A stretch of DNA of 64,000 nucleotides. Origin: Algoriphagus lutimaris. GTDB taxonomy: Bacteria > Bacteroidota > Bacteroidia > Cytophagales > Cyclobacteriaceae. The position numbers and the translations under genes were made by a program. How positions within the stretch are numbered: position 1 is the first letter of the stretch; each line of letters opens with the position of its first letter. Of this stretch, positions 35,697-44,425 are shown piece by piece. The stretch spans positions 1,579,786 to 1,643,785 of the forward strand of contig NZ_JAFIDJ010000001.1 in assembly GCF_017051705.1 (NCBI RefSeq). The letters are read 5' to 3'. Below the pieces are notes generated by a model, which saw only the letters and a program-made list of their open reading frames with translations, was not told where the DNA came from and did no database searches.

Positions 35697-36929
35697 TTAC
35701 TTTAAAATGTTGTGACCCATTTTATCTCTCTTGGTTTGTAGATAACGCTCATTGTGAGGGTTAGGTGATATTTCTATGGGAACTTGCTCTACAATTTCTA
35801 AACCATAGCCTATCAAGCCCACTCGTTTTTGAGGATTATTAGATATCAATCGGATTTTACTAACATTTAAATCTCTCAATATCTGTGCTCCAACTCCGTA
35901 ATCTCTGCTGTCCATAGGAAGTCCCAATGCCAAATTAGCTTGCACTGTATCCATTCCTTGTTCTTGGAGTTTGTACGCTTTCAATTTATTAATCAATCCG
36001 ATACCTCTACCCTCTTGATTCATATATAATACCACTCCTTTTCCTTCCTTTTCTACCATATCCATGGCAGCATGCAATTGAGGTCCACAATCACATCTAC
36101 AAGATCCGAAAATATCACCAGTTACACAGGAGGAGTGCACCCTTACCAATACTGGTTCATCTGGTCCCCAAGATCCTTTAATCAAAGCCATGTGGATTTC
36201 TTCCGTATTGGTTTGTTTGAATGCGATTAAATCAAAGTTCCCGAACTCAGTAGGCATTTCCACACCGATTTCCCTCTTGATTAAGGATTCTTTCTTCAAT
36301 CTGTACGCAATCAAATCTTTAATTGAAACAAGCTTGAGATTAAATTTTTTGGCTACAGTCACCAAATCATTCAATCTAGCCATGGTCCCATCTTCATTCA
36401 TGATTTCCACCAATACACCAGCAGGTGAAAAACCAGCCAACCTTGCAAAATCAATAGCTGCCTCGGTGTGCCCTGCTCTTCTTAAGACTCCGCCTCGTTT
36501 GGCCTTCAAAGGAAAAATATGGCCTGGCTTACCTAATTCATTTGGATCAATGCTATCATCTACTAATGCTTTGATGGTTTTTGCTCGGTCTGAGGCTGAA
36601 ATACCTGTGGTACATCCATGTCCAATTAAGTCTACCGAAACAGTGAAAGGTGTTTCAAATGCAGCCGTGTTTTGGCCCACCATCATATCCAAGCCTAATT
36701 TTTCACATCTATCTTCAATTAGAGGTGCACAAATAAGTCCACGTCCATGTGTCGCCATAAAATTGACGATCTCAGGAGTAATCTTTTCTGCAGCACAAAC
36801 AAAGTCTCCTTCATTCTCTCTGTCCTCATCATCAACGACAATGATTACTTCACCATTTTTGATTGCTTCGATCGCATCTTCAATGGGATCTAATTGATAA
36901 TTTTCCACAAGATTTGGGTTTGAATTCAT
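35697..36929 (-). CDS. ribBA: Bifunctional RibBA, riboflavin biosynthesis
   Basis: 410 residues joining 3,4-dihydroxy-2-butanone 4-phosphate synthase (about 1-205) and GTP cyclohydrolase II (about 210-405), the two entry enzymes of riboflavin synthesis. The first domain shows the [14 protein letters not shown] acid cluster and [12 protein letters not shown]. The second shows the zinc cysteines in [17 protein letters not shown] and the [10 protein letters not shown] loop. Both active sites look complete. No FMN riboswitch is apparent in the short 63-bp gap before it; a TAnnTTTG box lies 11 bp upstream of the start codon. Confidence 0.97.
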   Translation of the reverse strand: MNSNPNLVENYQLDPIEDAIEAIKNGEVIIVVDDEDRENEGDFVCAAEKITPEIVNFMATHGRGLICAPLIEDRCEKLGLDMMVGQNTAAFETPFTVSVDLIGHGCTTGISASDRAKTIKALVDDSIDPNELGKPGHIFPLKAKRGGVLRRAGHTEAAIDFARLAGFSPAGVLVEIMNEDGTMARLNDLVTVAKKFNLKLVSIKDLIAYRLKKESLIKREIGVEMPTEFGNFDLIAFKQTNTEEIHMALIKGSWGPDEPVLVRVHSSCVTGDIFGSCRCDCGPQLHAAMDMVEKEGKGVVLYMNQEGRGIGLINKLKAYKLQEQGMDTVQANLALGLPMDSRDYGVGAQILRDLNVSKIRLISNNPQKRVGLIGYGLEIVEQVPIEISPNPHNERYLQTKRDKMGHNILK

Positions 36930-36939
36930 ATCGGAACTG

Positions 36940-36947
36940 CAAATTTA
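36940..36947 (-). promoter_or_regulatory. -7 promoter box of ribBA
   Basis: TAAATTTG on the minus strand, a perfect TAnnTTTG, 11 bp before the ATG, implying a very short leader. No clear -33 box. Confidence 0.5.
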
Positions 36948-36992
36948 CACGCTTTCCTTACAAAACAGGTTGTGACCAAAGAAAGTTTGGTT

Positions 36993-38930
36993 CTACCCAA
37001 TGACAATTCCGAGTTCTTTATCTATTTCTAATTGAACCTTCTTTAACTCAAAATAGATTTTTTGCAATTCATCTATTTTCACATCAGCTTCTTGGTCTGA
37101 TTCTGCTGATTTTATCTTTTGCTTGGCTTCTTCCATCATTTTTTGAACCACTCTCCGCTTCAACCTTAAGATGGATTTAAAACCGGTCAAAGACAGATTA
37201 TCTGATTCAGTATTTATAAAAATTTGATGTCGTTCATGCCAGTGGTTGGAAATCTCATGCCTCGGAGTAATCAGATCAATGATCTCCTGACGCATTTCCT
37301 CATCCTTTTGCCTGATAAAAAGGTCTACAGAAGGCACTTCTCCCCTTCTTAAAATTTGCCGATAGGTCAATAGTATCTTTTCATAAACAGGCGTTTCAAA
37401 TTCCAGATCCTGCGTTTCGGCCAGTAAATAATCGCACAAATGAAGTTCTTCCTGATCTAGAGTTTCCCAGCCATAATTAATGAGTAGCCGAACCATTTCT
37501 CGTTCCTGGACTTTTAAAATATCAGAAAATTGAGTTTTCTCTTCTGTAGGAAGAAATTCTTCAAATCCAGTTTCAGGCACCTGCGGTTCCTGCTGCTGAT
37601 TGTAATGATCCTTTTGTGTTTTTAGTAAGGACTTATTTAACTCTGTATGGATTACATCTTCTTCAACTTCCAATAAAGTTGCTGCCTCTTTGGCATAAAC
37701 GGACCGAATTATCGGGTCAGGTATTTTGCCGATACTTTGGATCACTTCACGTATTACCTCTGCTTTCCGAATTGGATTTTTTACAAACTCATCTTTATAC
37801 AAGCCTATTTTAAATCCGATAAAGTCCCGTGAATTTTGCTCCAAATAGTCTTGGAATGCTTGGCTTCCCACCTTTCTTGAATAGCTATCCGGATCTTCCC
37901 CATCTGGGAATACCACCGCTTTCACATTTAAGCCCCCTTCCAAAAGCAGATCTATTCCACGGAGAGAAGCTTTAATTCCAGCAGAGTCTCCATCATAGAG
38001 GACCGTCACTTGATCTGTAAAACGCTTGATGAGTTTTATTTGCCCCTCTGTTAATGAAGTACCAGAAGATGCCACTACATTCTCAATACCTGAAAGATGT
38101 AAAGAAACCACATCCGTATAGCCTTCTACCAAATAGCAGTTATCCTTTTCCCGAATGGCTTTCTTTGCCTGAAACATGCCATATAGCACATCACTCTTAT
38201 GGTAGACTGCGGTCTCAGGTGAATTAATGTATTTGGGTTGGCTTTTATCCTTAGTTAGAATCCTAGCTCCAAAACCAATGGGTTTACCTCCGATATTGTG
38301 AATGGTAAATGTTACCCTTCCCCTAAATCGGTCATATACTCTACTGGCATCTCCCTCTTTTTGAAGGATCAGCCCGGCTTTCAATAATATCTCTTCTTGG
38401 AAGCCAGCAGATTTGGCAGCCTTCAACAGGTGATCCCACCCATCCAGTGCATAGCCTAAATCAAACTTCTCTATGATCACGGGGCTGAAGCCTCTTTCTT
38501 TGAAATAGCTTAGACCTATGGATTTACCCTCTGGGGTTTGGAGATTTTTTACAAAAAAATCTCTCGCAAACCCCAAAGCTATATACAGACTTTCGCGTTC
38601 GCTTTGAGCTTGATCTTGTTCAGGGGTTCGCTCCTTATCCTCCTCCACTTCAATGCCGTATTTACCTGCCAGGTGACGGATCGCCTCTGTAAACCCAACT
38701 CCTTCTATGTCCATCACAAACTGAATAGGATCTCCTGCTTTTCCGCAACCAAAGCATTTATAAATCTGCTTAGCGGGCGAAATAGAGAAAGAGGGACTCT
38801 TTTCATTGTGAAAAGGACAACAAGCCCACATATTCTGGCCTTTCTTTTTCAAAGGCACATAATCCCCTACCACCTCAACGATGTCTACTCTTTCTTTTAC
38901 TTTTTCTGTGGTGAGTTTACTGATTCCCAT
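36993..38930 (-). CDS. dnaG: DNA primase
   Basis: Makes RNA primers for replication. 645 residues: the CHC2 zinc finger (Cys38, His41, Cys59, Cys62 in CPFHNEK and YKCFGCGKAGD), the catalytic core with the Toprim motifs YLVEGYTDVVSLH and VLYDGDSAGIKASLRGIDLL, and a C-terminal helicase-binding helical domain (about 450-645). Length and order are normal. It is divergent from mrp, with ribBA downstream on the same strand after 63 bp. Confidence 0.97.
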   Translation of the reverse strand: MGISKLTTEKVKERVDIVEVVGDYVPLKKKGQNMWACCPFHNEKSPSFSISPAKQIYKCFGCGKAGDPIQFVMDIEGVGFTEAIRHLAGKYGIEVEEDKERTPEQDQAQSERESLYIALGFARDFFVKNLQTPEGKSIGLSYFKERGFSPVIIEKFDLGYALDGWDHLLKAAKSAGFQEEILLKAGLILQKEGDASRVYDRFRGRVTFTIHNIGGKPIGFGARILTKDKSQPKYINSPETAVYHKSDVLYGMFQAKKAIREKDNCYLVEGYTDVVSLHLSGIENVVASSGTSLTEGQIKLIKRFTDQVTVLYDGDSAGIKASLRGIDLLLEGGLNVKAVVFPDGEDPDSYSRKVGSQAFQDYLEQNSRDFIGFKIGLYKDEFVKNPIRKAEVIREVIQSIGKIPDPIIRSVYAKEAATLLEVEEDVIHTELNKSLLKTQKDHYNQQQEPQVPETGFEEFLPTEEKTQFSDILKVQEREMVRLLINYGWETLDQEELHLCDYLLAETQDLEFETPVYEKILLTYRQILRRGEVPSVDLFIRQKDEEMRQEIIDLITPRHEISNHWHERHQIFINTESDNLSLTGFKSILRLKRRVVQKMMEEAKQKIKSAESDQEADVKIDELQKIYFELKKVQLEIDKELGIVIG

Positions 38931-38946
38931 GGGTACATTTATACGG

Positions 38947-38954
38947 CAAAGGTA
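38947..38954 (-). promoter_or_regulatory. -7 promoter box of dnaG
   Basis: TACCTTTG on the minus strand, a perfect TAnnTTTG, 16 bp upstream of the dnaG start. No clear -33 box. Confidence 0.45.
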
Positions 38955-39092
38955 TCTTTCAATTTATTAAAAGGTGCGATAATGTCCGAACTATTTACCA
39001 AATACCTAAGTTAATCGAGCATGAAGTAACTCTTTTGACTTTTCTAAGCCAGAGAGAGTCCCTAAATTGCAAAAAAATTCAACAATCATCCG

Positions 39093-40187
39093 ATGCATTT
39101 ATCTGCGGAAGCGATCCGAAAAACACTTTCCAGAGTACAAGACCCTGATTTAAAAAAGGATCTAGTCACTTTGGGAATGATTCAAAAAATAAATATTGAA
39201 GGCAATAAAGTCAGTTTTAACGTGGTTTTGACCACGCCGGCTTGTCCTTTAAAAGAAGTAATCAAAAATAATTGTCTCGAGGAGTTAGAGGCAGACTTTG
39301 GGAAGGATATTGAGTGGGATATTTTCATGACCTCTCAGGTTACCACTGTGAGAGATGCGGCACCAGTCCTTCCGAAGGTTAAAAATATCATTGCCATTGC
39401 CTCGGGTAAAGGAGGTGTAGGAAAATCAACTACTTCTGTCAACCTCGCCGTAGCCTTGGCGGAGTCAGGTGCAAAGGTGGGACTTATTGATGCGGATATT
39501 TCTGGACCTTCTATTCCTACCATGTTCAATGTGGAGGGAGAGCAGCCATCAGTCAAAAAAGTAGGTGAGAAAAACATCATCATTCCTATTACACAATACG
39601 GAGTAAAGCTGATGTCCATTGGATTTTTGACTCCTTTGGAAAGTGCAGTTGTGTGGAGAGGCCCTATGGCAAGTTCCGCATTACGACAATTTATTTCAGA
39701 TGTTGATTGGGGCGAATTGGACTATTTATTGATTGATTTACCTCCTGGCACTTCAGATATTCATTTGACAATGGTGCAAACAGTTCCTGTCACAGGGGCA
39801 GTTATTGTTACCACTCCACAAAAAGTTGCGCTAGCAGATGCAAGCAAAGGCTTATCCATGTTTAGACAGGCGCAAATTAATGTTCCCGTTTTAGGTGTTG
39901 TTGAAAATATGGCTTATTTTACGCCAGAAGAATTGCCCGATAATAAGTATTATTTGTTTGGTAAAGAAGGTGGCAAGAGATTAGCTGCTAAGTACGAAGT
40001 ACCACTTCTTGGTCAAATCCCAATAGTACAGAGCATTAGAGAAAGCGGGGATACAGGATACCCAGCTGTGATGAAAGACGGATTGACAAAAGAAGCCTAT
40101 ATGGATCTTGCTGAAGAAGTAGCTCGACAAGTTGCCATTAGAAATGCCTCAAATGCTAAAACTGAGGTAGTAGAAATTAAAGGTTAA
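39093..40187 (+). CDS. mrp: Mrp/NBP35 family Fe-S cluster carrier ATPase
   Basis: P-loop ATPase that binds and delivers iron-sulfur clusters. 364 residues: an N-terminal MIP18/DUF59 domain (about 1-85, VSFNVVLTTPACPLKEV) and the ATPase domain with the deviant Walker A GKGGVGKSTTSVNLA (about 104-118), DADISGPSIPTMF and DLPPGTSDIHLTM. Odd point: after VVENMAYF the protein continues TPEELPDNKYYLFG, without the CxxC pair that holds the cluster in E. coli ApbC. So cluster binding must differ or be lost here. It is followed after 4 bp by a NifU-domain gene, which supports an Fe-S role. Confidence 0.95.
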   Translation: MHLSAEAIRKTLSRVQDPDLKKDLVTLGMIQKINIEGNKVSFNVVLTTPACPLKEVIKNNCLEELEADFGKDIEWDIFMTSQVTTVRDAAPVLPKVKNIIAIASGKGGVGKSTTSVNLAVALAESGAKVGLIDADISGPSIPTMFNVEGEQPSVKKVGEKNIIIPITQYGVKLMSIGFLTPLESAVVWRGPMASSALRQFISDVDWGELDYLLIDLPPGTSDIHLTMVQTVPVTGAVIVTTPQKVALADASKGLSMFRQAQINVPVLGVVENMAYFTPEELPDNKYYLFGKEGGKRLAAKYEVPLLGQIPIVQSIRESGDTGYPAVMKDGLTKEAYMDLAEEVARQVAIRNASNAKTEVVEIKG

Positions 40188-40191
40188 AAAA

Positions 40192-40440
40192 ATGGAAGCA
40201 GAATTAAAAAATAAAATAGAGTTTGCCTTGGACACCATTCGACCCTATTTGGAGGCCGATGGCGGGAATGTGAGGATTGTAGAAGTAACAGATGACATGG
40301 TACTGAGAATTGAAATGATGGGATCTTGTGGTTCCTGTCCTATGTCCTCTATGACCTTGAAAGCTGGTGTTGAAGACGCAATCAAAAGAGCGATCCCTGA
40401 AATCACCAAGGTGGAAGCCATTAATCTGACTATCGCCTAA
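40192..40440 (+). CDS. NifU-domain (Nfu-type) iron-sulfur scaffold protein
   Basis: 82-residue free-standing C-terminal NifU domain. It shows IRPYLEADGGNVRIV and the cluster-binding CGSCPMSS (CxxC), followed by MTLKAGVEDAIKRAIPEI. It carries [4Fe-4S] clusters to target proteins. It is 4 bp after mrp and 13 bp before the metalloprotease gene; the mrp-nfu pair is a functional Fe-S unit, and the following secreted protease is probably only a neighbour. Confidence 0.94.
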   Translation: MEAELKNKIEFALDTIRPYLEADGGNVRIVEVTDDMVLRIEMMGSCGSCPMSSMTLKAGVEDAIKRAIPEITKVEAINLTIA

Positions 40441-40453
40441 TATTTTAATCTGG

Positions 40454-43400
40454 ATGAAAAAAGGTTTTCGCTTTTATTCAAAAGCCACTTTGCTTCTTTT
40501 TGGAGCCATTTTTACGTTTTCAATTTCATTCGCCCAGCAATTCAACATAGTTGATGTAACGGGTCAGACAAGTAACAATACTAATCATGCGCATACTGGA
40601 AAGTGTGCGCATACTTTTTTAGAAGCCAAACAGGAAAAAGAACTTGGTTTTTTTGGAACCAAGCAATATTTTGAAAGTTGGGTCGATCAAAAAATTGAGG
40701 CAAGAAAAGCCAATCCTCAGATTTCTTCCAGAGCTAATTCAGAACTTCGATTGATTCCTGTGGTGGTTCATATAGTTCATAATGGACAAGCAGAAGGCGT
40801 AGGATCCAATGTACCTACCAGCCAGATTTTGGAGCAGATACGAATTTTAAATGAAGATTTCCGTCGGTTAAACGCAGATGCGGTCAATACTCCGGGTGAA
40901 TTCTTACCTGTAGCAGCAGATGCTAACATTGAATTTGTGTTAGCAAAACAAGACCCCAATGGTTTACCCACTGATGGAATAATAAGAATTCAAGGTCCCA
41001 AAACAAATTATAATCCAGAGACTGACGCCACAATTATTGGACAATTGTCCCAATGGAATCCAGAAGAATATTTAAACCTTTGGGTAGTCCCCTTGATCAA
41101 CCCCTATATTGGATACGCTTCCTTCCCTATTTCCGATTTACCAGGACTAAATTCACCTCCTAACTCTGCTTTAACTGATGGGGTGACTATTGATTATCGT
41201 TTTTTTGGAGTCGGCGGAAGTGCCATATCAGCTTCATTGGGCAGGACAGCTACCCATGAAGTGGGCCATTATTTGGGATTGAGACATATTTGGGGTGATG
41301 GCGGATGTGGAGTGGACGATTTCGTTGCAGACACCCCTGAGCAAGATTCTTCTAACAATAGCTGTAGTCCCAACTTCACTCGCACCAGCTGTGGATCTAC
41401 AGATATGATTCAAAATTACATGGATTATACCCCTGATGCATGTATGAATTTATTTACACAAGGGCAAGTGGAGCGATTTAATGTGGTCTTGGAAAACAGT
41501 CCCAGAAGAGTGACCCTTGTCAACAATAGAGCAACCCAAGAGCCTGAATTACTCGATGTGGATCTTGCTATTTCAAAAATAATTTCCCCATCAGAATATA
41601 TCTGTTCCACCACTGTCAGCCCTGCCATTGAAGTTTTAAATGCAGGAAACAACAGGCTTACCTCTGGTAGAATCGAGTTGAGAAGAAATGGAACGCTCCT
41701 AGAGAGCAAAAGAGTGACATTCGATTTAGAAACTGGAGAGTCTACTACCGTCAGCTTCAATGATTTCAATTTACAAACTTCTGGAACTACTGTTGAATTC
41801 AAAATCACAGAGGCAAATGATCAGCCTGACATGAATGAATCCAATAACATTAGAAGTTCAACGCCTTTAATCCAAGAGGAAATCACTTTGCCATATACGC
41901 TTGATCTAAACAATTTCCCTGGACAATTTACAGTAGAAAACCCTGATGAAAGCTTTACTTGGGAAAAAACGACGCGTTCGATTTCAGGTGTAAGTCAACC
42001 TCTAGTTACTATTTCTAATTACAATTATGAAGCGCCAGGAGAATTAGACTATTTCATTTCTCCATTGATTAATTTGGAAGAATATCCAAATGCCCAAATT
42101 GTATTTGAACTCGCATATGCAAATTATGATCAAGCTGGTTTCGAGGATCAATTGATTGTGGCGGTTTCCCAAGATTGTGGAAATAATTTTGATTTGGCTA
42201 ACGCAACCTATCAGAAATTTGGTCAAAGTCTGGAAACTGTAGAGGCTACCTTAGATGAATTCTTTGTTTCAACCTCCTCCCAATTCAGAACTGAGATCGT
42301 CAATCTAAGTGAATATCGCGACCTGGGCACGATACGTTTCGCATTTATCAATCAAAATTCATACGGTAATAATCTATTCATCAGAAACATCCGTATTCTA
42401 CCGACAGAGCAATTCAAGTATGAATTGTCCGTCAATGAAATGCTTACCCCATCTCCGATCGCAGACGGAGAACAGGATAATGAAATATATCTCCTACAAA
42501 ACACTGGAAACCTACCTGTCTCCAAGTTTATATTTTCGAAGAGTACAAATGATGGAGTAACACAAACTTTCTTGGCAAGTGGTTCCACAGTTGAACCGGG
42601 CGAGAACTTTACTTTATCTTCTCCCAAATCTACGATTTCAGGCAAAAACAAAATTGAGATAGAAGTTAGGCAACCAAATTTTGATCAAAACGGAGACAAT
42701 TCAGATGACTTAACCCGTTATATCATTGAAGATGATAATACCATTCTAACCCCTTGGAGACAAAATTTCAATAACTCATCCAGTATTACCCCGATTAATC
42801 AAACCATCAATCCTGAATCAGATCAGACTGCTTGGGAGATTATCCCTATCAATTCAGGAGAAGGGCCAAATAATGTCGCAAGGCTTCAAAATCAAGAAGA
42901 TGGAAATACCTATTGGTTGGGAACCTCTATATTTGATTTAAGTAGTAGAAAACAAGCCAGTGTGTTCTTTGACTTAGCGGCAGGGGAAGTGAGTAATAAT
43001 ACCACCTTCAATGTATTGGTAAGTACAAACGGAGGCCAAGACTTTTCCATCGCCTACCAAATTTCCGGATCAGAAATTTCTACGGTATCTTCTGGAGAAG
43101 CAAATCCAAACTCCGTGAACGACTTTGCCAGAAAATATGTAAACCTGACCGAATATGCCGGACTGGCAGAGGGTAAAATAAGACTTGCCTTTGTGGTAGC
43201 AGGTGGATCTAGCGAAGACAGTCCTATTTACCTAGACAATATTGAATTATTCCAAAGTGCCAATCCAGACCCTGTCATTCCAGGGGAAGGAATGAGTATT
43301 CTTTACCCTAACCCTGCTCGAGATATTTTCAATATTGCGTTTAATTTAGCCCAGTTTGAAGATGTAAATATTCAAGTGATTTCTACCTCGGGTATGGTTG

Positions 43401-43534
43401 TTCAGGATTTAGATTATCCAGGCACCCTAAACCAAACGTATTCTTTTAGTACAGAATTATTTTCCAAGGGTGTATTCATAATCAAAATTACCAGCCCTAC
43501 CATACAGGAAACCAGGCGTTTAATAATAAATTAA
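40454..43534 (+). CDS. Secreted M43 zinc metalloprotease with T9SS sorting domain
   Basis: 1026 residues. A signal peptide (to about residue 28, SFAQQ) and a His-rich propeptide are followed by a pappalysin-type catalytic domain with HEVGHYLGLRH (His268, Glu269, His272, His278) and the downstream met-turn region NYMDYTPDACM. Long beta domains (about 360-930, CARDB- and MAM-like stretches) come next. The last 75 residues are a type A Por/T9SS sorting domain (ILYPNPARDIFNI ... KGVFIIKI). It is exported by Sec, then through the type IX system to the surface or medium, and probably digests external protein. Its own terminator follows. Confidence 0.92.
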   Translation: MKKGFRFYSKATLLLFGAIFTFSISFAQQFNIVDVTGQTSNNTNHAHTGKCAHTFLEAKQEKELGFFGTKQYFESWVDQKIEARKANPQISSRANSELRLIPVVVHIVHNGQAEGVGSNVPTSQILEQIRILNEDFRRLNADAVNTPGEFLPVAADANIEFVLAKQDPNGLPTDGIIRIQGPKTNYNPETDATIIGQLSQWNPEEYLNLWVVPLINPYIGYASFPISDLPGLNSPPNSALTDGVTIDYRFFGVGGSAISASLGRTATHEVGHYLGLRHIWGDGGCGVDDFVADTPEQDSSNNSCSPNFTRTSCGSTDMIQNYMDYTPDACMNLFTQGQVERFNVVLENSPRRVTLVNNRATQEPELLDVDLAISKIISPSEYICSTTVSPAIEVLNAGNNRLTSGRIELRRNGTLLESKRVTFDLETGESTTVSFNDFNLQTSGTTVEFKITEANDQPDMNESNNIRSSTPLIQEEITLPYTLDLNNFPGQFTVENPDESFTWEKTTRSISGVSQPLVTISNYNYEAPGELDYFISPLINLEEYPNAQIVFELAYANYDQAGFEDQLIVAVSQDCGNNFDLANATYQKFGQSLETVEATLDEFFVSTSSQFRTEIVNLSEYRDLGTIRFAFINQNSYGNNLFIRNIRILPTEQFKYELSVNEMLTPSPIADGEQDNEIYLLQNTGNLPVSKFIFSKSTNDGVTQTFLASGSTVEPGENFTLSSPKSTISGKNKIEIEVRQPNFDQNGDNSDDLTRYIIEDDNTILTPWRQNFNNSSSITPINQTINPESDQTAWEIIPINSGEGPNNVARLQNQEDGNTYWLGTSIFDLSSRKQASVFFDLAAGEVSNNTTFNVLVSTNGGQDFSIAYQISGSEISTVSSGEANPNSVNDFARKYVNLTEYAGLAEGKIRLAFVVAGGSSEDSPIYLDNIELFQSANPDPVIPGEGMSILYPNPARDIFNIAFNLAQFEDVNIQVISTSGMVVQDLDYPGTLNQTYSFSTELFSKGVFIIKITSPTIQETRRLIIN

Positions 43535-43545
43535 CTTGTTTTCAG

Positions 43546-43575
43546 GCCGAAGTTCATTCTTCGGCTTATTTTTTG
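43546..43575 (+). terminator. Intrinsic terminator after the M43 protease gene
   Basis: GCCGAAG, a six-base loop and CTTCGGC, followed by TTATTTTTTG. Confidence 0.85.
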
Positions 43576-43659
43576 TCTGTGGTAAAGCTGGTTTTTGGGA
43601 ATCCCTTCGTTGTAGGGTTTCAATTTCCCATGTATCTTTAGCTATCGTAAATTTCCAAA

Positions 43660-44421
43660 ATGAGTTCATTTAACTATTCCATAAAGAAAGTGTTGATCAA
43701 TCTATTTATTGTGATTGGGCTTTCTATATTACTAGGTTACTTATTCTTGAAGCTTTACCTCCCTATGTACACCAATCATGGAGAAACCGTTTCTGTTCCT
43801 GACTTGAGCGGATACACCTTTGAGGAAGGCAAAAGTATTTTAGAAGATGCAAGTTTAGAATATGAGGTATCTGTAGACTCTGCTTTTAGTACAGACGAAA
43901 AGCCTTTGGCGGTACTCAAGCAATTTCCAGAGGCAAATTCACAGGTTAAAACCGGTAGAAAAATCTATTTAACCCTGAACGCCAGAAATGCACCGATGCT
44001 TAAGATGCCTAACCTAGTCAATACTCCCCTAAAAAATGTTCAGGAAATATTAGCAAATATGGGGCTAAAAAGAGGTGACATAGTGTATGTACCAGATATT
44101 GGCATCAATGTGGTATTGGAGCAAAAATATAGAGGCGTGGATGTGCCTGAAGGATTCGAAATTCCAAAAGGAGCCAGAATTGATTTAGTTGTTGGTGACG
44201 GATTGGGAAATCAGATCTTAGAAGTTCCAAGTTTGACAGGAATGGATGAAATTGACGCAGAGTTTTTAATCTTAGGTTCCGGGTTGAGAGTGGGAAATAA
44301 AAATTTCGCCGCAAATGACACCGTACCTCCAGGAAAAATATTTATGCAAACCCCTCCTGCTGGTACTCAAGTAAAAACCGGAGAATTGATTGAGCTTTGG
44401 ATCTCTAAAGAAAATTTTTAA
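43660..44421 (+). CDS. Free-standing PASTA-domain membrane protein
   Basis: 253 residues with an N-terminal membrane helix (about 13-35) and three PASTA domains facing the periplasm (about 40-110, 111-186, 187-253), each starting with a VPDLSG-, MPNLVN- or VPSLTG-like motif. PASTA domains bind peptidoglycan fragments and are usually joined to Ser/Thr kinases or penicillin-binding proteins. Here there is no kinase or transpeptidase part. It may sense cell-wall material or position division proteins (inference). It lies 4 bp before a T9SS cargo gene. Confidence 0.88.
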   Translation: MSSFNYSIKKVLINLFIVIGLSILLGYLFLKLYLPMYTNHGETVSVPDLSGYTFEEGKSILEDASLEYEVSVDSAFSTDEKPLAVLKQFPEANSQVKTGRKIYLTLNARNAPMLKMPNLVNTPLKNVQEILANMGLKRGDIVYVPDIGINVVLEQKYRGVDVPEGFEIPKGARIDLVVGDGLGNQILEVPSLTGMDEIDAEFLILGSGLRVGNKNFAANDTVPPGKIFMQTPPAGTQVKTGELIELWISKENF

Positions 44422-44425
44422 ATCA

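Noticed and set aside
36190-36897. A 235-codon plus-strand open frame
   Set aside because: It is the mirror of ribBA, whose enzyme motifs are unmistakable; the plus-strand protein has no recognisable domains.
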